Source: Faecalibacterium sp. UBA1819
GTDB lineage: Bacteria > Bacillota > Clostridia > Oscillospirales > Ruminococcaceae
Assembly (NCBI GenBank): GCA_002315015.1
Contig: DCEX01000012.1
Coordinates: forward strand, 179,892-212,874
Length of the DNA: 32,983 bases
Direction of reading: 5' to 3'
Shown: positions 16,597 to 25,567 of the stretch, piece after piece
Layout: each line of letters starts with the position of its first letter
Position numbering within the stretch: position 1 is the stretch's first letter
Translations under genes and position numbers: made by a program
The notes under the pieces: model-generated
What the model was told of the DNA's origin: nothing
Databases searched by the model: none
The model's input: the letters and a program-made list of their open reading frames with translations, nothing else

Positions 16597-16663
16597 TGAT
16601 TCAGCTTGCAGCAAACATAATTCAATATTTTATTTTGGATCTTGTTTGCTGCAAGCAAAATCA
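16597..16663. repeat. Long inverted repeat in the Xer-radA intergenic region
   Basis: GCTTGCAGCAAACA (16604-16617) and its complement (16643-16656) form a perfect 14-bp stem around a 25-nt AT-rich loop, with an outer TGATT/AATCA extension. No T tract on either strand. The rest of 16399-16761 has no coding potential that I can support; it also holds a 14-bp palindrome at 16506-16519 and a small hairpin at 16688-16705 that could end radA transcripts. Confidence 0.5.
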
Positions 16664-16761
16664 TATTCTGAAAATACGCAATTACAAATAAGCACTTTTG
16701 CTTATGGGCACTGCCTTCTCCCTATCGGTTTGATTGTTAAAATATTGTCAATCCACCTCTT

Positions 16762-18144
16762 TTATAGGAGAGATACTGCTTGCCGAATATCATGAATAGC
16801 AACCAATTCCATTTGCGGAAAATCTTCCAGATTCAGCTGCTTCATGCCTTGTGCTGGAATCATCGCCCGTATAAAGCCCATGCGCTGTGCTTCTTTTAAA
16901 CGCTGTTCCAAGTTTGGCGCATTGCGCACTTCCCCGCCAAGTCCTACTTCCCCAATTGCGATTAAATCATCCGGTACGGGACGGTCTGTCATGCCGGAAA
17001 CTACCGCAAGACACACAGCTAAGTCACACGCGGTGTCATCCAAATCCAAGCCGCCGACAATGTTCAAATAAACGTCTAAATTCCCTAAAAAGTATCCGGC
17101 GCGCTTTTCCAAAACAGCCAGCAGCAAATTCATTCGGTTAAAATCAAAGCCAGCTGCCGCACGTCTGGGCGTACCGAATGAGGTCTTGCTGACAAGCGCC
17201 TGAACCTCGGATAAAATGGGTCGTGACCCTTCTACCGTACAAGCAACGCAGTTGCCGGAAACACCGACGGGACGACCTTCCAGCAAAAGCTGCGACGGAT
17301 TTTCAATCACTTTCAGTCCGTTTCCCGTCATATCAAACATTCCAATCTCGTTGGTGGAACCATAGCGGTTTTTTGCTGCGCGCAGTACACGATAAGGAAG
17401 CGTCTTATCACCTTCAAAGTAAAGCACGGTGTCCACAATATGTTCCATCACCTTTGGCCCGGCAATCGCGCCGTCTTTGTTGACGTGTCCGACAATAAAG
17501 GTCGGAATTTCATTTTGCTTTGCAACGTTCATCAGACGCACAGAGCATTCTTTCACCTGTGATACACTTCCCGCAGAAGAAGTGATGTCTGCCGAGTAAA
17601 TCGTTTGAATGGAGTCAATGACCACTAAGCCGGGCTTTTGAGATTCAATCAGCGCACAGATAGCATCAATATCTGTTTCGGCTGCTAAGGTAATGTTTTC
17701 TTCATGAATGCCCAAACGAAGCGCACGCAGCTTAATTTGCCGCACGGACTCCTCACCGGTGACATAAAGAACGGGAATGTTCGGGCTGACCGCACCGCAT
17801 AATTGCAGCAGCAGCGTTGATTTGCCCGCGCCGGGCTCACCGCCTAACAGTACCACGCTGCCGAGCACAATTCCCCCGCCTAATACGCGGTCTAATTCGC
17901 TGATTTTTGTGACAATGCGGCTTTTTTCTTCCATAGCGCTGACATGTGCTAAGGGCAGAATTTGTGTTTGTGCCTGCAAAAGGCTTTTGGAAACGGTTTT
18001 CCCTGCGCTTTTCTTTTCCTCACGCACAACGTCTTCGGTCATTGTATTCCATTCGCCGCACGAAGGGCATCGGCCCATCCACCGAAGCGCAGTTTCTCCG
18101 CAGGATGTGCAAACGTAGATCGTTTTCAGTTTATCTTTGGCCAT
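16762..18144 (-). CDS. radA: DNA repair protein RadA (Sms)
   Basis: Branch-migration helicase of homologous recombination. 460 residues, normal length. Zinc finger with C12, C15, C26, C29; Walker A GEPGAGKS at 102-109; the RadA-specific KNRYG motif at 257-261; Lon-protease-like C-terminal domain (from about 280, with FDFNRMNLLLAVLEKRAG and GEVGLGGEVR). Start has AGGAAGGATG upstream. Transcribed alone, towards the Xer-type gene. Confidence 0.97.
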   Translation of the reverse strand: MAKDKLKTIYVCTSCGETALRWMGRCPSCGEWNTMTEDVVREEKKSAGKTVSKSLLQAQTQILPLAHVSAMEEKSRIVTKISELDRVLGGGIVLGSVVLLGGEPGAGKSTLLLQLCGAVSPNIPVLYVTGEESVRQIKLRALRLGIHEENITLAAETDIDAICALIESQKPGLVVIDSIQTIYSADITSSAGSVSQVKECSVRLMNVAKQNEIPTFIVGHVNKDGAIAGPKVMEHIVDTVLYFEGDKTLPYRVLRAAKNRYGSTNEIGMFDMTGNGLKVIENPSQLLLEGRPVGVSGNCVACTVEGSRPILSEVQALVSKTSFGTPRRAAAGFDFNRMNLLLAVLEKRAGYFLGNLDVYLNIVGGLDLDDTACDLAVCLAVVSGMTDRPVPDDLIAIGEVGLGGEVRNAPNLEQRLKEAQRMGFIRAMIPAQGMKQLNLEDFPQMELVAIHDIRQAVSLL

Positions 18145-18176
18145 CGTTATTCATCCTTCCTAAAATAAGGAAACCG

Positions 18177-18205
18177 TTGATTTCCGTTTTTTGAACCGTT
18201 AAAAT
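18177..18205 (+). promoter_or_regulatory. Promoter of the orphan amino-acid-binding protein
   Basis: TTGATT (18177-18182), 17-bp spacer, TAAAAT (18200-18205); about 50 nt before the TTG start at 18257. Confidence 0.5.
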
Positions 18206-18256
18206 AAAAGAGAACATTTGTTTTCCCGGAAAACTTCTTTTGAGGAGGAATTCTGT

Positions 18257-19111
18257 TTGAAAAAAGCATTGCTCAGCATCTTACTATTGGCAGGTGCTGT
18301 CTATTTATTTGGAGTTGGGCTGCCTCCTGCTTCTGTTCCAACAGCAAGCATTGCGGCATCTGCCCCGGTGGAAGCGGAACCCCTTGCAGACCCCTCTTGG
18401 CAGCAGGTAAAAGAAAAAGGCTGTCTTGTCATTGGGGTGGATGATGCCTTTCCGCCCATGACCTTTTTAGATGAAAGCAGCCAATTAACGGGGCTGGATA
18501 TTGAGCTGGCACAAGAAGTTTGTGACGCTTTAGGAATCCGTGCAGAGTTTCAGCCCATTTCATGGGATGAAAAAGAAGCTTTGCTCCAAGATGGCAGCAT
18601 TGACTGCATCTGGAGTGGGCTTTCCATCACACCGGAACGTGAAACAAAGATGTGTTTTTCGCAGCCGTATTTGATTACGAAAATTTCCGTTTTATCCTCA
18701 ACAAACGTTTGGATTCCCTATTTTTCCTACCTGCCTTACCACCGAATTGGCGTACAACCGTCAAGTGCAGCGTGGGAGATGCTGAACAGCGTGGAGGACT
18801 ACGAAATATTTTTGCCGAATGTTACCCCCCTGGAAACATACGCCGAGGGTCTGGAAAGCTTTGCACAAGGAACGCTTGACACCGTGATTGTGGATGAGAC
18901 TTATGCAAACTATCAGGCGGCGCAAATGCCGGCAAACTATTATTTGCTTCCCTTTGACTTTGGAGATGATTTATATGCTGTCGGCTTTCGCTTATCGGAT
19001 GAAGCACTTGCACAACAGGTGAATGACACGCTGCAAACTCTTATTGCAGACGGAACCGCTTATGAGATTGCGGAAAAGTGGCTTGCTGCTGAAAAGATTA
19101 TCATTCCCTAA
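18257..19111 (+). CDS. Orphan amino-acid-type substrate-binding protein (SBP family 3)
   Basis: Periplasmic-binding-protein fold for polar amino acids. The start is TTG at 18257: GAGGAGG (18242-18248) is 8 nt upstream, and the protein then begins as M-K-K-A with a clean hydrophobic signal (about 4-22). The ATG at 18218 in the same frame lacks a site. The mature domain has the family pattern KGCLVIGVDDAFPPMTF, LTGLDIELAQEVCDALG, DGSIDCIWSGLSITPER and FSQPYL. Unusually there is no lipobox cysteine after the signal, so it is either released or held by the uncleaved helix. No permease or ATPase gene is adjacent. Ligand unknown; cystine/glutamine-type binding is possible. Confidence 0.82.
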   Translation: MKKALLSILLLAGAVYLFGVGLPPASVPTASIAASAPVEAEPLADPSWQQVKEKGCLVIGVDDAFPPMTFLDESSQLTGLDIELAQEVCDALGIRAEFQPISWDEKEALLQDGSIDCIWSGLSITPERETKMCFSQPYLITKISVLSSTNVWIPYFSYLPYHRIGVQPSSAAWEMLNSVEDYEIFLPNVTPLETYAEGLESFAQGTLDTVIVDETYANYQAAQMPANYYLLPFDFGDDLYAVGFRLSDEALAQQVNDTLQTLIADGTAYEIAEKWLAAEKIIIP

Positions 19112-19118
19112 AAATGTG

Positions 19119-19931
19119 TTATTGTTCTTTCAGTTTTCGCTCTCTGGCGTAGCAGAAAAGATACTGCTGCAATACGCCTGCGGCACTTTGATATTCTGCG
19201 GGAAACGTGCCGGAATAAATGTTTTGCACAACACGCTGAATCCATACATCAACCGGAAAAGCTTCGATATGGTGGTAGCCGAACAAAGCCACACATTCCG
19301 CTACTTTAATGCCTACGCCGTGAATGCGCATCAAAGCGGTTCTCAATTCGTCTAGAGAAAGCGTGTACTCCTGAAGCGAAGGCGTGTCAAGAAAAACGCT
19401 TGCAGCGTGGAGCACATACGGCGCGCGATAGCCAAGGCCGCAATCCCGAAGCTCCTGTTCAGAAAGAGCGGCAATTCTTTCTGGTGTGGGAAAAGCATAA
19501 TACGTTTGATTTTCATATTCAAACGGTGTGCCAAAGCGTGTGCATAAAAGCTCCACCGCAGTTCGGATGGCAGGAATGCTTTTGCGCTGAGAAATAATAA
19601 AGGAAACCAGCATTTCCCAAGGATCCTGCCGCAAAATGCGAATGCCCATGCCGGCTTCTAAAGCTTCTTTCAAAAAGGCATCCTCCGGCAAGCATAAGCC
19701 GCGATAGCCGGAATAGTCTGTATCCAAATCAAAATATTCTTTCCAAACGGTGTCGAATTCTTTCTGTGTACAGGAGAAGTCCCAGACATTTCCTCCTCTT
19801 TCGTATATCGTCAATACATTTCCAAATGCAATCACTTGTACAGTGTGATCATCTTGATACGTCATGCGAAAACACTGACCGCTTTCGGCAATCTTTTTTG
19901 CGTCAAAATCTTCTAGGATAAGCCTTAGCAT
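19119..19931 (-). CDS. 8-oxoguanine DNA glycosylase/AP lyase, OGG1 type
   Basis: Base-excision repair enzyme of 270 residues removing oxidised guanine. An OGG N-terminal domain (1-100, with SGQCFRM) precedes the HhH-GPD domain. The hairpin and catalytic lysine lie in IHGVGIKVAECV (K209), and the catalytic aspartate in AFPVDVWIQ (D228), matching K249/D268 of human OGG1. Clostridial OGG1-like enzymes exist and share this architecture. Tail-to-tail with the SBP gene, 7 nt apart. Divergent from nadE. Confidence 0.9.
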   Translation of the reverse strand: MLRLILEDFDAKKIAESGQCFRMTYQDDHTVQVIAFGNVLTIYERGGNVWDFSCTQKEFDTVWKEYFDLDTDYSGYRGLCLPEDAFLKEALEAGMGIRILRQDPWEMLVSFIISQRKSIPAIRTAVELLCTRFGTPFEYENQTYYAFPTPERIAALSEQELRDCGLGYRAPYVLHAASVFLDTPSLQEYTLSLDELRTALMRIHGVGIKVAECVALFGYHHIEAFPVDVWIQRVVQNIYSGTFPAEYQSAAGVLQQYLFCYARERKLKEQ

Positions 19932-19998
19932 AAAAACCTCTTTTATTAAATCTAACTGCGGCTCAATAGCGCTTGATGCTATTTCGCCGTATCAGTTT

Positions 19999-20028
19999 AT
20001 TATACTATATTCCTGTTTTGATACGCAA
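19999..20028 (-). promoter_or_regulatory. Promoter of the DNA glycosylase gene
   Basis: Minus strand TTGCGT (20028-20023), 18-bp spacer, perfect TATAAT (20004-19999). Confidence 0.5.
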
Positions 20029-20053
20029 GCAAGAAGAACCAACGCTTTTTGTA

Positions 20054-20083
20054 TTGCTCATTTGTAAATAATTGTGGTATACT
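20054..20083 (+). promoter_or_regulatory. Promoter of nadE
   Basis: TTGCTC (20054-20059), 18-bp spacer, TATACT (20078-20083) with an extended TGG before it. Together with the minus-strand promoter at 19999-20028 this forms an ordinary back-to-back divergent pair. Confidence 0.6.
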
Positions 20084-20158
20084 AAACATTTAGAATGGTA
20101 AAAAATAGGGCTGCATTGAAAATTGCGGCCGGGAGAGCATATAAGTGAGGGATGACCA

Positions 20159-22066
20159 ATGAACCATGGGTTTGTGTTGTGTGGGTGCAGCTGTGTGCCC
20201 ATTCGTGTGGCGGACTGTGGCTATAACGCCGAGCAAATCGTCAAAGCGGTGCAAAAGGCTGCCGGGCAAGGGGTGGAAGTGTTGTGCCTGCCGGAGCTGT
20301 GTGTCACGGGCTATACCTGTGAGGACTTGTTCTTTCAGCCCGCCTTATTACATGGCGTTCTTGATGCTTTGCAAGTAATTTTAAAGGAAACCGCAGATTT
20401 ATCGGTGCTATTTGCGGTCGGCGCTCCCTTGCGTCACAACGGCAAACTTTATAATTGTGCAATCGTCATTCAGCATGGTAAAATTTTGGGTGTTGTTCCC
20501 AAAACCCATTTGCCAAATTATAACGAATTTTACGAGCAGCGCCATTTTGACAGCGCCTCGGAGGAAACGGACGCGATTCATCTGTTTGGACAAGAAATTC
20601 CTTTTGGTACAAAGCTTCTGTTTGCTTCTCAGGAGCACGATGCTTTGAAGGTTGCTGTGGAAATCTGCGAGGATTTATGGGCGCCTGTTTCGCCGGGAAC
20701 AGCACATGCATTAGCTGGGGCAACGATTGTAATGAACCTTTCTGCCAGCGATGAGATCATCGGGAAAGCGGCCTATCGAAAAGATTTGGTAAGCGCACAG
20801 TCGGCACGGCTGCTTTGCGGTTATTTGTATGCTGATGCAGGCGAAGGCGAGTCCACAACCGATTTAGTGTTTGCCGGGCATCATCTGATTGCAGAAAACG
20901 GCACGGTGCTGGCGCAGTCAAAGCCGTTTGCCAACGAAGACATTTTAGTGGAAATCGACGTTGAACGTTTGTCTTGGGAACGCAGCAAAAACACAACGTT
21001 TCCGCGGAATCAAAACCAAGGCTATACAGTCATTTCTTTTCATACAGAAAATAAAGAAATGCCGCTGCATCGCGGTGTTTCCCCTGCTCCCTTTGTTCCG
21101 CAAGAACAACACGAGCGCTTTGCACGCTGCGAAGCCATTTTGGAAATGCAGGCACAGGGCTTGAAAAAACGGTTGCTGCATACAAGAAGCACGGGGGCAG
21201 TGGTTGGAATTTCAGGCGGTTTAGACAGTACGCTGGCATTGCTCGTAGTCACACGGGCCTTTTCCCTTGCCGGACTACCCTTAGAAAAAATTACCGCTGT
21301 CACTATGCCTTGCTTTGGCACCACTTCGCGCACAAAGAATAATGCTTATCGTTTATGTGAGGCTTTGGGTGTCACCTTGCGTGAAGTGAACATTGCACAA
21401 ACGGTTCGCAGCAATTTTGCGGATATTGGACATGATGAAGCTTGCCTGGATGTCACATATGAAAATACACAGGCGCGTGTGCGCACTTTGGTTTTAATGA
21501 ACCTCGCCAACCAAACAGGCGGCCTTGTGATTGGCACAGGCGATTTGTCGGAGTTGGCGCTGGGCTGGGCAACGTATAACGGCGACCATATGAGCATGTA
21601 CGGGGTGAATGCCTCTGTGCCTAAAACATTGGTGCGTCATTTGGTGGCAACGGTGGCACAGCAAAGCGGCGGCGCACTGCAAGAAGTGCTGGAAGATATT
21701 CTGGATACGCCCGTCAGCCCGGAGCTGCTGCCTGCAAAGGACGGCGAAATCAGCCAAAAGACAGAAGAGCTTGTCGGTCCGTATGAGCTGCATGATTTCT
21801 TTTTGTATTATGTGCTCCGCTGGGCATTTGAGCCAAAGAAGATTTTCTATTTGGCCAAGATTGCTTTTGAAGGGCAGTATGACGAAGAAACCATTCGCAA
21901 ATGGCTGCAAAATTTTTACCGGCGTTTCTTCGCGCAGCAATTTAAAAGAAGCTGCTTACCGGACGGCCCCAAGGTGGGAACAGTTGCGCTTTCACCGCGC
22001 GGAGACTGGCGGATGCCGAGCGATGCTTGTGCAAACCTTTGGCTGGATCAGTTAGAGCGTTTGTAA
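20159..22066 (+). CDS. nadE: Glutamine-dependent NAD+ synthase
   Basis: Final step of NAD synthesis, amidating NaAD with glutamine nitrogen. 635 residues with two domains: an N-terminal nitrilase-type glutaminase (1-290) with the Glu-Lys-Cys triad E46, K115, C170 (VEICEDLW), and a C-terminal ATP pyrophosphatase NAD synthase with the PP-loop SGGLDS at 352-357 and later GTGDLSELALGW. All catalytic residues are present. The ATG at 20159 follows GGGATGACCA, a modest site. Confidence 0.96.
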   Translation: MNHGFVLCGCSCVPIRVADCGYNAEQIVKAVQKAAGQGVEVLCLPELCVTGYTCEDLFFQPALLHGVLDALQVILKETADLSVLFAVGAPLRHNGKLYNCAIVIQHGKILGVVPKTHLPNYNEFYEQRHFDSASEETDAIHLFGQEIPFGTKLLFASQEHDALKVAVEICEDLWAPVSPGTAHALAGATIVMNLSASDEIIGKAAYRKDLVSAQSARLLCGYLYADAGEGESTTDLVFAGHHLIAENGTVLAQSKPFANEDILVEIDVERLSWERSKNTTFPRNQNQGYTVISFHTENKEMPLHRGVSPAPFVPQEQHERFARCEAILEMQAQGLKKRLLHTRSTGAVVGISGGLDSTLALLVVTRAFSLAGLPLEKITAVTMPCFGTTSRTKNNAYRLCEALGVTLREVNIAQTVRSNFADIGHDEACLDVTYENTQARVRTLVLMNLANQTGGLVIGTGDLSELALGWATYNGDHMSMYGVNASVPKTLVRHLVATVAQQSGGALQEVLEDILDTPVSPELLPAKDGEISQKTEELVGPYELHDFFLYYVLRWAFEPKKIFYLAKIAFEGQYDEETIRKWLQNFYRRFFAQQFKRSCLPDGPKVGTVALSPRGDWRMPSDACANLWLDQLERL

Positions 22067-22088
22067 AAAGAAAATTCTAATTTGATGC

Positions 22089-22120
22089 GAAGGGGTGCCG
22101 TTTTCGGCACTTCCCTTTTG
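22089..22120 (+). terminator. Terminator after nadE
   Basis: TGCCG (22096-22100) pairs with CGGCA (22105-22109) across TTTT, with AAGGG/CCCTT extending the stem (3-nt bulge); TTTTG follows. Moderate strength. Confidence 0.45.
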
Positions 22121-22154
22121 TGATAAAAATGGATAAGAAAGAGGATGTGCAATT

Positions 22155-23231
22155 ATGCCGGATTTGAAACTTGCTTTTGCTGTGTCGGATGCATTTGGCC
22201 CTTCGGGCTTTGAGCACGACGTTGCAGATTTGATTGAAAAAGAAGCTGCTGCTTTTTCTCCGAAGCGGGATGGAATGCAGAATGTTTACACTTCCCTGCC
22301 CCAAAACACAGGAGATCGCCCCATTGTGATGTTGGATGCGCATATGGACGAAGTTGGCTTTATGATTCAGAGCATCATGCCCAACGGATTGCTCAAGATT
22401 GTGCCGCTGGGCGGCTGGGTAGAACACAATATTCCCGCGCATACGTTTTTAATTAAAAACGTTCGCGGTGAGATGGTTCGTGCGGTGTCCACATCCAAAC
22501 CGCCTCATTTTATGAGTGCTGCGGAAAAAAATGCTCCGCTCAATATTGACAGCATTTATCTGGATGCAGGCGTTTGCTGCAAAGAGGATGCTGTTGAGAT
22601 TTTAGGGCTTGATTTGGGCTTGCCCGTTTCGCCCGAAGTCAATTGCACTTATCAGGAAAAGACAGGCCTTTTGATGGGCAAGGCATTCGACTGCCGTTTG
22701 GGCTGCTCCGGGGTCATCGAAGTTTTGCGTGGCTTGTCTTCCGAGTCGCTCAATGTTGACGTGGTGGGCGCTTTCTCTACACAAGAAGAAGTGGGGCTTC
22801 GCGGCGCAAAAATTACCTCTCAGCGCGTAAAGCCTGCCCTCGCCATTTGTTTGGAAGGCACACCTGCTGACGATACGTTTATGTCGAAAGACGAAGCACA
22901 AGGTGCTTTGAAAAAAGGTGTGCAAATTCGTTTCCGTGACGGAAGCATGGTGGCACATCCCGGTTTTGTCGCCTTTGCCAAACAGGTCGCCGAAGAGTGC
23001 GGTATTACACATCAGTGTGCTGTGAGAACAGGCGGCGGCACAAATGGTGGTGCCATTCACCTTTCTCATTATGGTATTCCGACTGTGGTTCTCGGCATTC
23101 CTGTCCGCTATGCCCACACCCATTACGGCTATGCAGCCGCCGCAGATGTGGATGCCGCAATTGAATTGGCCAAAGCGATGATTCGCAAGTTGACGCCGGA
23201 AGTTGTAGAAAAACTCTGCCCTAACGTATAA
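22155..23231 (+). CDS. M42 family metallo-aminopeptidase
   Basis: Dinuclear metal, typically cobalt or zinc, cytoplasmic aminopeptidase of the FrvX/glutamyl-aminopeptidase/TET group, forming large hollow assemblies in known members. 358 residues. Metal ligands appear in LDAHMDEVG (about 74-82), AFDCRLGC (about 178-185), STQEEVGLRGA (about 208-218, catalytic Glu pair) and the C-terminal PVRYAHTHYGYA histidine. The final part of the nadE strand before the accessory block. Exact peptide specificity cannot be read. Confidence 0.92.
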   Translation: MPDLKLAFAVSDAFGPSGFEHDVADLIEKEAAAFSPKRDGMQNVYTSLPQNTGDRPIVMLDAHMDEVGFMIQSIMPNGLLKIVPLGGWVEHNIPAHTFLIKNVRGEMVRAVSTSKPPHFMSAAEKNAPLNIDSIYLDAGVCCKEDAVEILGLDLGLPVSPEVNCTYQEKTGLLMGKAFDCRLGCSGVIEVLRGLSSESLNVDVVGAFSTQEEVGLRGAKITSQRVKPALAICLEGTPADDTFMSKDEAQGALKKGVQIRFRDGSMVAHPGFVAFAKQVAEECGITHQCAVRTGGGTNGGAIHLSHYGIPTVVLGIPVRYAHTHYGYAAAADVDAAIELAKAMIRKLTPEVVEKLCPNV

Positions 23232-23261
23232 GACTTGTTATCGTAAGCTCGATTTCTAACG

Positions 23262-23323
23262 ACATACCCCCATAGAGTAGACGCTCGAAAGCACATATTC
23301 GAGACTACACTATGGGGGTATGT
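23262..23323. terminator. Very long hairpin between convergent genes, likely bidirectional terminator
   Basis: ACATACCCCCATAG (23262-23275) pairs with the arm ending at 23323; the stem continues through GTAG/CTAC and CTCGAA/TTCGAG with single A mismatches. No good T run on either side, so it may block by structure or be a repeat element. It marks the edge between conserved and accessory DNA. Confidence 0.6.
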
Positions 23324-23337
23324 TCTTGTATCGGCGA

Positions 23338-24900
23338 CTATCGAATGCTTCTTTGAAACAATAACCATGTGCTGGCGAAATAACAAATTAACAGTAGAAC
23401 AAGAATTCCTGCTGTTATACCAATTTGTGCCATCAACACATCAAAACCAATATAGGCAATGATTTCTGCTGATATGGTTTGAATAAAGTAAGCAATGACA
23501 ACAACGGCAACGATAATTGCTAAAGCAATCGGAAGGCCAAACCAGACACCTAATTGTTTCAAGACCAGTTTTCCTATCTGACGATCCTCAACACCTAATT
23601 TGCGAAGTACGGAGAAGCGATATTGGTATTGATTTGCATCCAAAAGCTGCTGTAAAGATAATACAGTAAGACAAATTACCATTAGTACAACAGCGGCATA
23701 AATCATTGCGGCCTGCAAAACGAAGATGCTTGCTTTTGTGTCATTGATTTGTAAGGTACTCAAGCGAATAGAGTAGCTAATACCGGTGTCTGCTATTCCT
23801 GGGTACTCGTCCGAAAAAGCCTGTTCTAACGCACGGGCATTTTCATAAGAGATAGTTTCAGCCGTTGTGATATAGCGGTTGTGGATGACTGGGAACAGAT
23901 TTTCACAAACACTGTCTGGAAAGATATAGACTACATCTGTATAAGAGTTGTAGGCTGTTTCTCCGATCGCTTCCTCGTAAAAAGCGCTCTCGGAAAGAGT
24001 AAGTTCTCCTGCGTCTGTCGTGATGCTGTGATGCTCTTTTAAAAAGCAATCTCGTTCTTCATTCGTTGCAATGGACTGCCATTGTGTGGTAAACTCGTTC
24101 TCTTCTAAGGAAATCGGTTCATATCCCAGCATTTTACGAATGGAGTTGTAATCGCTTAAAGCAATCGCTGCAACAGGAAAGTCGTATTTTACCCGGTTGT
24201 AAAAACCATCCTTGTTTGGAAGATAAAGAGAAAAGGGACAATCATAGGCCGTTTTAACGCCGTGTTTTTCAAGGAAATCCGTTACAAGTTCATAATTGTC
24301 ATAAGTGAGATTGGCTTTATCGTACACATTGTTATAGCGCGAAGAGATCTCCACATCATATATCGAGCGTATCTCCAGATAGCCCGAAGCCCATCCCACC
24401 AAAATTGGTGCGGCAATGAACAGAAAGATTGCAAGTACAAAGGTTACACAGATTAGCGTCATGGTTTTACTGGTAGTGTTCAGCTTGGATATAATCTGCC
24501 CAAAAAGGAATAGATTTTCGCCTTTATATCTGTATTTTGGAGATTTTTCTTTCCACACGACAATCAAATGGCCGGCAAGGTAAATGAAGCAGCAAATAAA
24601 GAAAAGAAGACCAATGAGGGTAAAGAGCAAGTACTGAGTAACTGCACCCTCGACCTCGGGCAGCAGATATTTTTCTTCCAGCTGGTCGATCATAGCTAAA
24701 AGCTCATTCAAATGCCGTTTGCGGCTGAAATATAAGATGGTCAAATAACAAAACACAACGACAATCCAGACCAAAGCAATCAGAGAAATAGCATGGATGG
24801 ATGTTCCGATGGCGATTAAAAATAATGCAAGTGCCAATACACCTAAAATGTTCAGCAGAATCACGTGCAGCTGGTTTTTCAGATATTGTTGACTGCTCAT
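23338..24900 (-). CDS. Chimera: BceS-type kinase N-terminus fused to BceB-type permease C-terminus
   Basis: Open frame of 520 residues made of two parts. Residues 1 to about 84 look like the start of an intramembrane-sensing (BceS-type) histidine kinase: a short N-terminus, two membrane helices, then SRKRHLNELLAMIDQLEEKY. From about 86 it becomes the rear of an FtsX/MacB permease: a membrane helix, KYRYKGENLFLFGQIISKLNTTSKTM, the large extracellular domain (about 170-400), then three helices with VLRKLGVEDRQIGKLVLKQLG. The kinase DHp/ATPase domains, the ABC ATPase gene and the permease front are missing. The ATG overlaps the response regulator's restored stop as ATGA, as kinases do in intact Bce operons. 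The product is probably nonfunctional. Confidence 0.75.
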   Translation of the reverse strand: MSSQQYLKNQLHVILLNILGVLALALFLIAIGTSIHAISLIALVWIVVVFCYLTILYFSRKRHLNELLAMIDQLEEKYLLPEVEGAVTQYLLFTLIGLLFFICCFIYLAGHLIVVWKEKSPKYRYKGENLFLFGQIISKLNTTSKTMTLICVTFVLAIFLFIAAPILVGWASGYLEIRSIYDVEISSRYNNVYDKANLTYDNYELVTDFLEKHGVKTAYDCPFSLYLPNKDGFYNRVKYDFPVAAIALSDYNSIRKMLGYEPISLEENEFTTQWQSIATNEERDCFLKEHHSITTDAGELTLSESAFYEEAIGETAYNSYTDVVYIFPDSVCENLFPVIHNRYITTAETISYENARALEQAFSDEYPGIADTGISYSIRLSTLQINDTKASIFVLQAAMIYAAVVLMVICLTVLSLQQLLDANQYQYRFSVLRKLGVEDRQIGKLVLKQLGVWFGLPIALAIIVAVVVIAYFIQTISAEIIAYIGFDVLMAQIGITAGILVLLLICYFASTWLLFQRSIR

Positions 24901-25567
24901 AGTGTGTACCCCTGCCGGTGTTTGGTTTTTATAAAGTCGTGCAAACCAATCTGTTCTAATTTGGTCCGAATACGAGTGATATTGACACTAAGGGTGTTAT
25001 CATCAATGTAAAGCTGGTTATCCCAAAGAAAATCAACGATGTCATTTCTGGAACAGATTTTACCAGCGTTCTGAAAGAGATAATAAAGAATTTTAGTTCA
25101 TTTTTCGTCAACTCGGCTCTTTGTCCCTGATATTCAATCATACTGCTTTCTAAGTGCAGCGTCGCACCACCCCATGTCCATGTTTCTGCTTGTCCCGAAG
25201 CGTATGCCCGGCGCAAGAGCGAGGTAATCTTGGCCAATAGAATTGCTGTATGGTACGGTTTTGTAATAAAAGCGTCGCCGCCCAGCAGGATACTGTTCAG
25301 TTCATCCATATCCGTATTGCAGCTTGTCACAAAGATAATCGGAACATTGGAGATGCTGCGGATTTGAGAACAGATAGAAAATCCACTCGCATTCGGCAGC
25401 TTAATATCCAATAAAACAAGATGTGGCTGCTCTGCATGAAAGATATCCTTCACGTTTGAAAAATCTTCTACGAAAGCGGTGATATAGCCGTTGGCTTGCA
25501 AAAGAATTTGCAATTCATCTCGAATTTTAGCATCATCTTCAATAATCAATATTTTATATGGGTTCAT
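24897..25567 (-). pseudogene. BceR-type response regulator, single frameshift
   Basis: OmpR/PhoB-class regulator of the bacitracin-sensing type. The receiver (KILIIEDDAKIRDEL; phospho-Asp in LVLLDIKLP; KPYH) is intact, as is the start of the winged-helix domain (LTKNELK). At the T4 run 25091-25094 (A4 on the coding strand) one base is missing: the original frame runs on to a premature stop at 24956, whereas adding one A restores ILYYLFQNAGKICSRND..., NTLSVNITRIRTKLE and ...KHRQGYTL, ending in a TGA that overlaps the chimera's ATG. Start chosen at ATG 25567 (MNPYKIL), behind GGGGAG, rather than 25603. As it stands, the DNA-binding domain is lost. Confidence 0.82.

Noticed and set aside
25088..25100. 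Programmed frameshift in the response regulator
   Set aside because: The run is only four A and no slippery heptamer followed by a stem or Shine-Dalgarno stimulator is evident. With the partner genes deleted, mutation or error is simpler.
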